Source: Bellilinea sp034411135
GTDB taxonomy: Bacteria; Chloroflexota; Anaerolineae; Anaerolineales; Anaerolineaceae
DNA length: 64,000 nt
NCBI GenBank assembly: GCA_034411135.1
Contig: DAOUMN010000016.1
Coordinates: 1 to 64,000 of the forward strand
Direction: 5' to 3'
Shown here: positions 1-7,521 of the stretch, one piece after another
Position numbering within the stretch: the stretch's first letter is position 1
Layout: each line of letters begins with the position of its first letter
Made by a program: the position numbers and the translations under genes
The notes under the pieces: generated by a model
What the model was told of the DNA's origin: nothing
Databases searched by the model: none
What the model saw: the letters and a program-made list of their open reading frames with translations, nothing else

Positions 1-892
1 GCACGATGACCGTCAGGCTGCCGATTGGATTGCTCAATTGCCCGTTGAAAGCATCGTCTTCCGGCAACGTCACCGTCAACTGCCCAACTGCCACCGAAGC
101 ATTCAAGGTGGTCAGATCAAGTCCGCGCAGATCCAGCGTCTGATCACCGGCACCGGTACTGGTCTCCAGCGTAATCGGAAGGCTGTTGTTTAATTTCAAA
201 CGCCAGGAAGGAGCCTGGAAGCCACCCGACCAGGGCAGAAAAACCGCCCCTGAACTACCCAACGAGTAGCTGCCCAACCCATCTTCAACCCGATAGCGCG
301 TATCCGGTTTTTGCTGGCTGGCGAGGTTGATCTCACCCTCTACCAGCAGGTTCGTGCTGGCAGAGGCGCGCAGGTCAAGCCCACCTGCCGGGTTGGAAAG
401 GCGCACAATGGCACGTTCCGCCCCGTCCAGTGGTTGCGCCACTGGTATCGGCTGGCTTCCCAACCCGCCCACATTGAACAGCGCGAACCAGAAGATGCCG
501 CCAACAATCGCCAGAGTCACCAGCACTGCCGCGCCGGTCACCAGCGGCGACCTGCCACGCAGGATAATATCCAGCCCAATGGCAATCAAGATCAGCGGCC
601 AGAAGCGCAGCAGCATGTTGAAGGCATTGCCCGGCAGGTAACCAAAATTACTCAACAGGAACACCGCACCGAAGGCAATTGAAAGCACTCCCCAAACCCA
701 GCCTTCGCCGCGAATGATATGATCAACCCCGCCAATCAAGAAGATCAGCGGCCAAAGCTTGACCAGCAGGCTCCATACATCGCCCGGCAGTACCCCGAGC
801 GTGTTCAACAGCAGCACCAAACCCACCGTAATCAGCATCAGCGGCCAGAAGATGCTGCGCCTATCACGAGTTGTATAACGAATCTCGCTCAT
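1..892 (-). CDS. LiaF-like multi-pass membrane protein with toast-rack C-terminal domain (3' end outside window)
   Basis: The frame is open from an ATG at 892 to the window edge, giving about 297 residues; the C-terminus is missing. Seen: an N-terminal half of short hydrophobic hairpins containing two near-identical WPL(M/I)LI motifs (residues 17-22 and about 49-54, 86-91), then a further membrane segment near 105-120, then a beta-rich soluble part with the STGAGDQTLDLRGL pattern. That combination is typical of LiaI/LiaF-like transmembrane regions (DUF5668) joined to a cell-wall-active antibiotic response/DUF4097-like adhesin domain. It begins 12 nt after the upstream gene's stop, so it is the last visible gene of a four-gene minus-strand operon. 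In Firmicutes LiaF restrains a cell-envelope stress kinase; no such kinase is adjacent here, so that role is only a possibility. Confidence 0.75.
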   Translation of the reverse strand, partial: MSEIRYTTRDRRSIFWPLMLITVGLVLLLNTLGVLPGDVWSLLVKLWPLIFLIGGVDHIIRGEGWVWGVLSIAFGAVFLLSNFGYLPGNAFNMLLRFWPLILIAIGLDIILRGRSPLVTGAAVLVTLAIVGGIFWFALFNVGGLGSQPIPVAQPLDGAERAIVRLSNPAGGLDLRASASTNLLVEGEINLASQQKPDTRYRVEDGLGSYSLGSSGAVFLPWSGGFQAPSWRLKLNNSLPITLETSTGAGDQTLDLRGLDLTTLNASVAVGQLTVTLPEDDAFNGQLSNPIGSLTVIV

Positions 893-904
893 TTCGGTTT
901 TACC

Positions 905-1537
905 CTAGCTCTTCCGCAAGGCGCGGAAAACCAACAGACCACCCAACAGGATCATGAAAATCGGCACCAAGTAACCCGCCCATTGCACGCTGGCAACCAT
1001 GACAATTAAAGCCAGGACGACCATAACGCCCGCCGGCCAGATCGCCCATTCCATCTTTTCGCCGTTCGGACCAGGAATCAAATAGACCGCTCCAAACGTC
1101 AGTCCTAATCCAAGCAGGAACAACCAGGCAGCCGAATCGCCCAGCAGTGGTTCCACCAGGATCATCATCACCAGGCTTGCCATTACCCCAGCAGGGATCA
1201 ACGCCCACCAGAACTCGCGGCGCAGCAAGTAGACCACGATAAAACTCAAGCCAATACCGCCCAGTACCAGTGAAGCACCCACCTGCTCAGCCAGATTGGG
1301 CATCAGTTCACTTAAGCTGATCAACGCGCCAACACCCAGTAAGGTAAAACCGGGGAAAGATGCCCACCACTGGTTTCGATCACTCACCAGTACCGCTACG
1401 AACGCCACTCCAGCGAAGATGAAAAGGATCGACCACAAGTATGCGCTCAAATTGACATTGAAGATATTATCCAGCAGCGCCAGAACGCCCAGCACAATCA
1501 AACCTGCTCCTACCAGATACCGCCAGTTCAATTTCAT
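905..1537 (-). CDS. Small polytopic membrane protein, LiaI-like
   Basis: This is a 210-residue, almost wholly hydrophobic protein with about seven predicted membrane segments joined by very short polar turns. Repeats of a G-(V/L)-L-x-L-L hairpin, e.g. VGAGLIVLGVLALLDNIF at residues 10-27, resemble the LiaI-LiaF-like transmembrane region found in the genes on both sides. There is no soluble domain and no catalytic motif. It lies 18 nt after the upstream LiaF-like gene and 12 nt before the next one, so it is co-transcribed. A role in envelope-stress sensing is inferred from context only. Confidence 0.7.
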   Translation of the reverse strand: MKLNWRYLVGAGLIVLGVLALLDNIFNVNLSAYLWSILFIFAGVAFVAVLVSDRNQWWASFPGFTLLGVGALISLSELMPNLAEQVGASLVLGGIGLSFIVVYLLRREFWWALIPAGVMASLVMMILVEPLLGDSAAWLFLLGLGLTFGAVYLIPGPNGEKMEWAIWPAGVMVVLALIVMVASVQWAGYLVPIFMILLGGLLVFRALRKS

Positions 1538-1555
1538 AATGACACTCTCCTTGAA

Positions 1556-2365
1556 TTATTCGCTGACTATTTCAATGGAACCAACCCCGGCTTCCACGTT
1601 GATTTCCACCCGGCGCTCGGCGCTCTCGTACCCCGGGGTTTCATAATTTGTGCCGTTGTGCGGGAAACGCTGGGTATCGATCTTACTGCCCACCAGCCCG
1701 CTGCTGATATGAATCCGTCCAGCCACTCCTTGCGGGACGCGCAACACCACAGAAGCAGCACCGGCACTCACATCCACCCGTGTAAAAGGGGTTGCGGCGG
1801 GCAGGATCATTTCGGTCGAGCTGGCACCCGTTTCTAGCACTACGTTTTGCACGTTTAGGTCACGCAGATTAATTTTGCTCTCGCCCGCGCCAGTGTGGAA
1901 CACCAAGTCAAGCGGCAAACCGTGTGCCAAGCGCACATCCCAGCGCAATCCTTCGTTACCCGCAATCCAGGGCATGTCCAGCGGGGTGACGACCGGGTCT
2001 GCGCTCAACTTTAGGTTAACCCTGCTGCCTTCACGCTGCACCGCTTGGCGCACCTCGCCAACAAACGTGCCTTCCAGCAGGTTTACTGGCGCAGCACCAC
2101 CACCCACAAGAAGTCGTCCCGCGCCGTGGTTTAATTCGATCTTTGCCTCCTGCCCGCCTTCCAGAGCGACCGCCAGGTCGTGGCTTTCCTCCAGACTCTT
2201 GCCGCCCAAACGCGGGCGCAGCAAAATCCACCCCCCCAGCAGGATTAATAACATGGGCCAGAAGTAAGCCCAGGCACTCCATGGGAGCAATCCCATGGTT
2301 TGCATCAGGAACAGCCCCCCCAGCAAGATCAATAGGAGACCCCAAAAAATTCGACTACTTCGCAT
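1556..2365 (-). CDS. LiaF-like protein: membrane hairpin plus toast-rack domain
   Basis: The protein has 269 residues. I chose ATG 2365 over the upstream GTG at 2374 because AGGAG lies at 2374-2378, 8 nt before it. Residues 5-50 form two membrane helices with the WPMLLILLGG signature of the LiaI-LiaF-like region. From about residue 70 onward the protein is a beta-strand repeat: LELNHGAGRL-type strands, LVFHTGAGESKINL and LETGASSTEMIL, the shallow beta-ladder typical of DUF4097/LiaF C-terminal domains. A charged C-terminus ends IEIVSE. The gene is second in the operon. A role in envelope homeostasis is inference; the fold assignment is fairly safe. Confidence 0.75.
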   Translation of the reverse strand: MRSSRIFWGLLLILLGGLFLMQTMGLLPWSAWAYFWPMLLILLGGWILLRPRLGGKSLEESHDLAVALEGGQEAKIELNHGAGRLLVGGGAAPVNLLEGTFVGEVRQAVQREGSRVNLKLSADPVVTPLDMPWIAGNEGLRWDVRLAHGLPLDLVFHTGAGESKINLRDLNVQNVVLETGASSTEMILPAATPFTRVDVSAGAASVVLRVPQGVAGRIHISSGLVGSKIDTQRFPHNGTNYETPGYESAERRVEINVEAGVGSIEIVSE

Positions 2366-2382
2366 TGAACACACTCCTTAAC

Positions 2383-2892
2383 TTATCGAAAACGAAAAGA
2401 AGCCAGCCAAGCGCCAGCTTTGGACAACCAGGCAAGTTCGGGCACTTGCGCTGTCACAACCGCGTGGAGAAGTGGATACAGGCTGGCAGCTGTCACCAGC
2501 AGCAGGCTACCTACCAACAATCCGCGCATTTGCTGCACGGTGTATTGCCAGCCCACACCAAGAATTTTCTCCACCCCAATCCCCGCTCCAATCGCTGCGA
2601 GAAAGGCAGCGGCGGTCATCACAGACATCTGCCATTGATTGCTCTCTCCCAGTCCCAGCAATATCGCTGAATACACCGTAAACGAAACCGAAAGGACGGT
2701 AACTATTGTTCCGGCGGGGAGGATGCTGATCCAAACCCGCAGCAATCCAATCGAAATGAAAGCGACCGGGAATACTGCCACCATTTTCTCGACGGATAAG
2801 CCCGGATTACCCTTTTCAACCAGGGTTAACCACCACGTAGTTAACCACAACACACCTGCCAGACCGAATGGGGGGATCAATTTGCGGATCAT
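2383..2892 (-). CDS. Polytopic membrane protein of unknown function
   Basis: The protein is 169 residues with about five hydrophobic segments (near 10-25, 38-58, 62-82, 93-108, 123-148) and no recognisable motif. The start at ATG 2892 is preferred because AGGGG precedes it by about 10 nt; the frame could extend ten residues further upstream to 2922. It is the first gene of the minus-strand group, ending 17 nt before the LiaF-like gene, and is divergent from the cysK leader. I do not recognise the family. Position suggests a membrane partner of the LiaF-like proteins. Confidence 0.6.
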   Translation of the reverse strand: MIRKLIPPFGLAGVLWLTTWWLTLVEKGNPGLSVEKMVAVFPVAFISIGLLRVWISILPAGTIVTVLSVSFTVYSAILLGLGESNQWQMSVMTAAAFLAAIGAGIGVEKILGVGWQYTVQQMRGLLVGSLLLVTAASLYPLLHAVVTAQVPELAWLSKAGAWLASFRFR

Positions 2893-3046
2893 AGGCAGTG
2901 TTCCCCTTGTCCAGCATCCCACTTGGCAGCGGTGAAGTTAAGAACAAAATGGATTATTTCATTATACGAGATCATCCTGCTTAAAATACGCATATTTCAC
3001 GATTCGGTTGCAAATTCACCGCTCAAACCGTTTTTTTTACATCGCC

Positions 3047-3074
3047 TTGACAAATTTCAAAAGCCGTCTATAAT
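3047..3074 (+). promoter_or_regulatory. Consensus sigma70-type promoter of the cysK leader
   Basis: TTGACA at 3047-3052 and TATAAT at 3069-3074 are both perfect, separated by 16 nt. Transcription should begin near 3081, giving about 244 nt of leader before cysK. The run 2893-3046 upstream holds nothing else I can name. A promoter this strong fits a gene controlled by attenuation rather than by activation. Confidence 0.85.
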
Positions 3075-3122
3075 ACGAACCAATATACTAGATGAATTTG
3101 ATAAATATTCGGAGTATTGAAA

Positions 3123-3161
3123 ATGCTCAATTGCTCGTGTCTGAGGCGGGGCTGCTGCTAG
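3123..3161 (+). CDS. Cysteine-rich leader peptide, 12 codons, upstream of cysK
   Basis: ATG at 3123 reads MLNCSCLRRGCC and stops at TAG 3159-3161. Four of twelve codons are Cys (3132, 3138, 3153, 3156), two of them adjacent and directly before the stop. GGAG at 3111-3114 lies 8 nt upstream, an ideal ribosome site. Cys is normally one of the rarest codons, so this density ahead of a cysteine-synthesis operon is hard to explain by chance. The peptide itself probably has no function; its translation would report the supply of charged tRNA-Cys. A competing, overlapping frame (ATG 3092 to TAA 3184, Leu/Ala-rich) lacks a ribosome site. Confidence 0.75.
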   Translation: MLNCSCLRRGCC

Positions 3162-3289
3162 CCGCTGCCTTGGACGAACGATAACAAGACTCGCCAGCAG
3201 ACAAAGACAGCGGCAATCAGCCCCGCATCCATTCCTATCGGGCGCGCGATGCTATTCGCTGTCTTTTTTTATTCTCTGCTGGCTTTTTT
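3146..3289 (+). promoter_or_regulatory. Transcription attenuator: competing antiterminator and terminator hairpins
   Basis: Terminator form: 3203-3212 (AAAGACAGCG) pairs perfectly with 3257-3266 and runs into seven T at 3264-3270. An outer 9-bp stem, 3193-3201 with 3275-3283, runs into six T at 3284-3289. An inner stem pairs 3225-3229 with 3248-3252. Antiterminator form: 3146-3154 pairs with 3218-3226 (9 bp) and 3161-3167 with 3208-3214 (7 bp), which consumes the terminator's left arm. The antiterminator's left arm overlaps the last codons and stop of the leader peptide, so a ribosome that reaches the stop would block it and favour termination. A stall at the first Cys codons would leave it free. 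The pairings are seen; the mechanism is inference. Confidence 0.7.
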
Positions 3290-3324
3290 ATTGGTCAATC
3301 ACTCAATACCTGGAGAGAGCATTC

Positions 3325-4260
3325 ATGAAAATCGCCAACAACGTGACTGAATTGATCGGAAACACTCCTCTGGTACGGCTAAACCGTCTGACGGAAGGTG
3401 CTACCGCCGAAGTATTCGCCAAACTTGAATTTTACAACCCTGCCCATTCGGTCAAGGATCGAATTGGTGTCTCTATGATCGATGCCGCCGAAAAAGCTGG
3501 CTTGATCAACGCCGACACCATCATCCTGGAGCCAACCAGCGGAAACACCGGCATTGCCCTGGCATTCGTCTGCGCTGCGCGGGGGTATAAATGCACCTTG
3601 ATCATGCCAGAGACAATGAGCAAGGAACGGCGCATGCTGCTGCGCGCATACGGCGCTGAATTGATCCTCACGCCCGGCAGCGAGGGCATGGCGGGCGCCA
3701 TTCGCAAAGCCGAAGAACTGGCAGCCAGCGATTCGCGCTACTTCATCCCGCAGCAGTTCAAAAACCCCGCCAATCCAGAAATTCACCGCCGCACCACCGC
3801 CGAGGAAATTTGGCGGGACACCGACGGCAAGGTCGATATTCTTGTTGCCGGCATCGGCACCGGTGGTACGATCACCGGTGTGAGTGAGGTGATCAAAGCC
3901 CGCAAACCATCCTTCCGAGCAGTTGCGGTCGAACCCGACGCTTCGCCAGTCCTCTCCGGCGGGCAGAAGGGTCCCCACCCTATTCAAGGCATTGGGGCAG
4001 GGTTCGTCCCGGACGTGCTCAACACCCAAATTTATGATGAAATCATTCGCGTGAAGAACGAAGACGCGTTCCGCACCGCCCGTGAAATGGCGGCTCGTGA
4101 AGGACTGCTGGTGGGTATTTCCTCCGGAGCTGCCACTTGGGCTGCCCTGCAGGTTGCCCGCCGCCCGGAAAATACCGGCAAATGGATCGTTGTGATCATT
4201 CCCTCCTTTGGGGAACGCTACCTGTCCACCCCATTGTTCGCCGATCTCGCCGAAGGATAA
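3325..4260 (+). CDS. cysK: Cysteine synthase (O-acetylserine sulfhydrylase)
   Basis: This PLP enzyme makes L-cysteine and acetate from O-acetylserine and sulfide in the cytoplasm. It has 311 residues, the normal family length. Lys44 in SVKDR is the expected Schiff-base lysine. The TSGNTG substrate/PLP loop is at 71-76, and GIGTGGTITG, the phosphate-binding glycine loop, is near 176-185. The C-terminal SSGAA motif contacts the PLP ring nitrogen. It starts at ATG 3325, after GGAGAGAG with a short spacer. It is followed after 20 nt by cysE, so substrate-making and substrate-using enzymes share one transcript. Control is probably by the leader attenuator just upstream. CysM is the other possible name, but the context favours cysK. 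Confidence 0.93.
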   Translation: MKIANNVTELIGNTPLVRLNRLTEGATAEVFAKLEFYNPAHSVKDRIGVSMIDAAEKAGLINADTIILEPTSGNTGIALAFVCAARGYKCTLIMPETMSKERRMLLRAYGAELILTPGSEGMAGAIRKAEELAASDSRYFIPQQFKNPANPEIHRRTTAEEIWRDTDGKVDILVAGIGTGGTITGVSEVIKARKPSFRAVAVEPDASPVLSGGQKGPHPIQGIGAGFVPDVLNTQIYDEIIRVKNEDAFRTAREMAAREGLLVGISSGAATWAALQVARRPENTGKWIVVIIPSFGERYLSTPLFADLAEG

Positions 4261-4280
4261 CTCCGTAAAAGGATGATGCC

Positions 4281-5051
4281 ATGTTGAACTGGATTCGAAT
4301 GATGAAATCGGATATTGATAGCGCGTTGCAGCGCGACCCAGCAGCCCGAAATGCCTTTGAAATCATCCTTGCCTATCCCGGTATTCACGCGCTGTGGCTG
4401 CACCGCCTGGCACACGCATTGTGGAAGCACGGCGTTAAGCTGCCCGCCCGCTGGCTTTCGCACTTAAACCGCTTTTTGACCGGCATCGAAATTCATCCAG
4501 GCGCGCAAATTGGTGAACGTCTGTTCATTGATCACGGCATGGGAGTGGTAATCGGCGAAACCGCTGAAATCGGACGCAACGTTACCCTCTACCATGGCGT
4601 GACCCTGGGCGGCGTCAGCCTGGAAAAAGGCAAACGCCATCCGACGCTGGAAGATGACGTGGTCATCGGCGCCGGGGCAAAGGTGCTCGGCAACATCACG
4701 ATTGGTCGCGGCAGCCGGGTTGGCGCCAACGCGGTGGTGATCAACTCGGTACCGCCCAATTCGGTTGTTGTCGGCGTACCGGGGCAGGTGGTTATGCGCA
4801 GCAAGCCAACGCACGCTGTTCCGGATCTGGATCATAACCAGCTGCCGGACGCGATTGGCAAGTCGCTAACTTCGGTCATGGCACGCCTGGAGGCGCTCGA
4901 ACGCCAGTTGCATACACCCGTACTGGAAACCAGCGGCGGCAATGGAAACTCGAAGAAGGGCGGGCATGACGACCAGCGCGTGCTCGAAAACCCACCCTTG
5001 GTACATCCGCCGGATCACGGTGTGTGGCGCGGCGAGGATTTTTCGATTTAG
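4281..5051 (+). CDS. cysE: Serine O-acetyltransferase
   Basis: The enzyme transfers acetyl from acetyl-CoA to L-serine, the first committed step of cysteine synthesis. The 256-residue protein has a helical N-terminus (1-65), then the left-handed beta-helix of hexapeptide repeats from about 68 to 170. It contains the signature IHPGAQIGERLFIDHGMGVVIG split over residues 71-92, with the catalytic DH pair, and HGVTLGG near 107. The tail beyond residue 185 is hydrophilic and poorly conserved and lacks a clear cysK-binding terminal Ile in the usual context, although the last residue is in fact Ile (GEDFSI). It forms an operon with cysK and is presumably covered by the same attenuator. Confidence 0.92.
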   Translation: MLNWIRMMKSDIDSALQRDPAARNAFEIILAYPGIHALWLHRLAHALWKHGVKLPARWLSHLNRFLTGIEIHPGAQIGERLFIDHGMGVVIGETAEIGRNVTLYHGVTLGGVSLEKGKRHPTLEDDVVIGAGAKVLGNITIGRGSRVGANAVVINSVPPNSVVVGVPGQVVMRSKPTHAVPDLDHNQLPDAIGKSLTSVMARLEALERQLHTPVLETSGGNGNSKKGGHDDQRVLENPPLVHPPDHGVWRGEDFSI

Positions 5052-5063
5052 CAGGTTGTTGGG

Positions 5064-6056
5064 TCAGCCTTTTTTGCGCAACGCGGAAACCAGCATAAAG
5101 AGCAGTCCGGCGCCACTGACCACGACCAGCCCCATGCCTAATGTCTCCTGATCGATCCACTCAGGCGGCTGCCAGTCGATCAGTGGAGCAGGTGTCGGTG
5201 TGATCGTAGTGCTTGGCGTAAAGGTCACCGTGGGTGTGCGCGGGGTTGGCGTCCGGCTGGGCGTGCGCGTTGGGGGCAGGGGTGTCAGCGACGGCGTCGG
5301 TGAAAGGGTCGGCGTGTAGGCTGCTTGCACTACCAGAGTCTGCCCAACAACCAGCACAGTATTCTGCCCAAGCTTGTTCAGTTCGATTAGGTCGGCAATC
5401 TTGATCCCGTAGGCAATGGCAATGCTCCACAAGGCTTGTCCGCTTTTAACCTCATGCACCACCGATCCGTCCGGGTTGGGGGTGGATGTGATTACCGGTT
5501 GAATGATGGCAATCGTTGCCCGCGGTGCTGCCGGGGTGGACGGATTGCCGCCGCCCACAGTCGGAGCACTGCCCGGGCTGCCGCTGGTGTACGCGGCGTG
5601 GATGACATAATAAACCCGCCCGTTGACCACCGTCACTCCGCCGCCAATGTGGGTGTAACTGGCATTGACCATCGGGATCATGTGGGTGGCATCTGCCCAG
5701 TAGCTGTAAACCGTGGTCTGGATCGAAAGGTCCTGCCCGCAGGCAATGTTCTCGGTCGCCCACACCTTGGCACCTCCGCCATAGCCGGCAGCCGCCGCCC
5801 GCCCGCTGGCATTGCCAATGTGCGCGCACGATCCACTGGATGCCATGATATCGGCGGTTGCCTGGGCGCTGCTCATCAGGGCTGCATCCACCTCCAGCGC
5901 TGGTAATCCATTGGCAGTACGAACTCCGTTGACCGCGTCGATCAACTCCCACACCGTGCCAACCTGAGCCTGGGCAATCTCTGATGGAAAGACCAGCGCA
6001 GCCAGCCACAAGACACTCGCGGAGATAATAAAAAGGTTAAAAACCAAACGGCGCAT
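5064..6056 (-). CDS. Secreted CAP-domain protein with LysM and C-terminal membrane anchor
   Basis: The protein has 330 residues. A signal peptide at 1-30 ends AQAQ. A CAP/SCP (PR-1-like) domain covers about 35-155, opening with the helix IDAVNGVRTANGLPAL and containing CAHIGNASGR and the HIGGGV strand. A LysM peptidoglycan-binding motif is at about 203-245 (VKSGQALWSIAIAYGI). A Thr/Pro-rich linker follows (248-295), then one membrane helix near 305-323 and RKKG. The layout implies a cell-surface protein whose CAP domain faces out and whose LysM may touch glycan. CAP function in bacteria is varied and I do not assign an activity. The start codon sits inside an inverted repeat (see 6046-6085) and has no Shine-Dalgarno. 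Confidence 0.85.
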   Translation of the reverse strand: MRRLVFNLFIISASVLWLAALVFPSEIAQAQVGTVWELIDAVNGVRTANGLPALEVDAALMSSAQATADIMASSGSCAHIGNASGRAAAAGYGGGAKVWATENIACGQDLSIQTTVYSYWADATHMIPMVNASYTHIGGGVTVVNGRVYYVIHAAYTSGSPGSAPTVGGGNPSTPAAPRATIAIIQPVITSTPNPDGSVVHEVKSGQALWSIAIAYGIKIADLIELNKLGQNTVLVVGQTLVVQAAYTPTLSPTPSLTPLPPTRTPSRTPTPRTPTVTFTPSTTITPTPAPLIDWQPPEWIDQETLGMGLVVVSGAGLLFMLVSALRKKG

Positions 6057-6085
6057 CGGAATGAATTATACCCGATGCGCCGTTT
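6046..6085 (-). terminator. Perfect 14-bp inverted repeat: terminator with a -10 element in its loop
   Basis: Positions 6046-6059 and 6072-6085 are exact inverted complements with a 12-nt spacer. Read on the minus strand, the hairpin is followed by GGTTTTT, AACC and TTTTT, so it should terminate transcripts from the CBS gene. The loop holds TATAAT (minus, 6070 to 6065), 8 nt before the ATG of the CAP gene at 6056. A transcript starting near 6058 would lack the left arm and escape the terminator. No good -35 is visible. Confidence 0.6.
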
Positions 6086-6114
6086 GCAATAGGCAGTCGT
6101 TTTTTAAGAACCCT

Positions 6115-6534
6115 TCAGGAAAGCAACCGTTCCCCGGGTCCCCGACCCAACGTTTCGGCAATGACCAGAAAATCATTGGCGGAAATCATCCCAATCACCG
6201 CCCCATGGGCATCCGCGACCGGCAAATGGTGAATCCGTTTTTCCTTCATCACCCGCGCGCACTCCGAAATGGTCATCTCCGGGGTGACCGTAATCAACGG
6301 CGCGCTCATAATGTCCTTCACTTTTACCTTGGACGGGTCCTTGCCCTGAGCCACGATCTTGTCGCACACGTCGATGGAGGTGATAATGCCGTAATCCGGT
6401 GAATCAGCCGTCTTTTTGACAATCAGACTGTTGATGTAACGGCGGCGCATGGTGCCCAACGCGTCCAAAACAAGGCTTTCCGGATCAACGAAGACCACCA
6501 GATCGTTCATCCAGTCACGTACCGTATTCTGCAT
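6115..6534 (-). CDS. Two-CBS-domain protein
   Basis: The 139-residue protein consists of two tandem CBS motifs (about 8-62 and 73-128), which bind adenine nucleotides. Typical signatures are VKDIMSAPLITVTPEMTISE at 71-90 and IHHLPVADAHGAVIGMISAND in the second repeat. There is no attached enzyme, so it is a stand-alone CBS pair that may regulate a partner. AAGGAGA lies about 8 nt before ATG 6534. It lies alone between surE and the CAP gene; transcription into the CAP gene seems to be blocked by the inverted repeat at 6046-6085. The 199 bases upstream hold nothing recognisable. Confidence 0.88.
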   Translation of the reverse strand: MQNTVRDWMNDLVVFVDPESLVLDALGTMRRRYINSLIVKKTADSPDYGIITSIDVCDKIVAQGKDPSKVKVKDIMSAPLITVTPEMTISECARVMKEKRIHHLPVADAHGAVIGMISANDFLVIAETLGRGPGERLLS

Positions 6535-6733
6535 TTCTCAATTCTCCTTAAGTAAGGGTAGTGTGGTTCGACAAACAGGTTTAGGGTGCTGCTCGGATGA
6601 TCGTACGGGTTCTTTTCAAGTATAGCAGAAAGGAATGGCTTGACAAGCCGAATTGATAACATTCAGCCGCGCCGAAGATCACCTGAATTGGTAAAATCCG
6701 GCGGACAGAACCGCATCGACCTCCGCGCCCGGC

Positions 6734-7510
6734 TCAAATCAATGGCGGATACGACCAGCCGCGCAGCCGATCCAGTGCAGTGTGGGCAGTCAGATCCAAC
6801 TGCACCGGCGTGATCGAAACGTAATTGCCCGCCAATGCCCCGATGTCGGTGCCTTCCTCCGGCACGCCGGTCGGTTCATCGCCGCCAATCCAGTAATACG
6901 GCTTGCCGCGCGGGTCCTCGCGGCGGATCAGTTCGTCGCGGTAAATGCGCAGCCCCAGGCGGGTTACCCGCCAGCCGCGCAAGGCTTCCAGAGGCTGGTT
7001 GGGGATGTTGACATTCAACAAGACATGCTCCGGCAGCCCATTCTGAATGACCAGTGGCACAAGCTGCGTTGCCACCGCGGCAGCGGTAGCGTAGTGCAAC
7101 GAATGATGATGGGCTTCGTTGCGGTCAATTGAAAACGCCAGCGAAGGCAGCCCCCAAATTGCGCCTTCCATCGCGGCAGTAACCGTCCCGGAGTAGGTAA
7201 CATCATGTCCAACATTGGCATTCGGATTGATCCCAGAAATTACCATGTCGATCGATTCCGGCAAAATCCCCAACACCGCCAACGCTACACAATCCGAAGG
7301 CGCGCCGTCACTGGCGTATGCCGGGCTGCCGTCTGCCAGTTCTACTTCCTTGACACGCAGCGGGCGGTGCAATGTCTTGACATGCCCCGATGCAGACCAG
7401 TTGCGGTCGGGCGCCAAAACGCTCACCTTGCCAAACGGTCGCACGGCTTGCACAAGCGCAAGTAAACCCGGCGCGTTAACGCCGTCATCGTTAGTAACCA
7501 GGATATGCAT
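6734..7510 (-). CDS. surE: 5'/3'-nucleotidase SurE
   Basis: SurE is a metal-dependent survival-protein phosphatase that dephosphorylates nucleoside monophosphates. The 258-residue protein has the expected length. It opens MHILVTNDDGVNAPG, whose paired Asp residues bind the metal. SGINPNANVGHDVTYSGTVTAA (residues 93 to 114) carries the conserved Asn and Ser/Gly loop. Ribosome site GAGG precedes the ATG by about 6 nt. It is placed 11 nt after adenosine deaminase, and a purine-salvage pairing makes sense: one removes phosphate, the other deaminates adenosine. Assignment is secure at family level. Confidence 0.93.
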   Translation of the reverse strand: MHILVTNDDGVNAPGLLALVQAVRPFGKVSVLAPDRNWSASGHVKTLHRPLRVKEVELADGSPAYASDGAPSDCVALAVLGILPESIDMVISGINPNANVGHDVTYSGTVTAAMEGAIWGLPSLAFSIDRNEAHHHSLHYATAAAVATQLVPLVIQNGLPEHVLLNVNIPNQPLEALRGWRVTRLGLRIYRDELIRREDPRGKPYYWIGGDEPTGVPEEGTDIGALAGNYVSITPVQLDLTAHTALDRLRGWSYPPLI

Positions 7511-7521
7511 CTTTCCTCGGC

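Noticed and set aside
3092..3184. Overlapping 30-codon frame in the cysK leader, rich in Leu and Ala, that could be a leucine-type leader peptide
   Set aside because: It has no ribosome site and only about 11 nt of leader before it. The Cys frame has an ideal site and fits the genes downstream.
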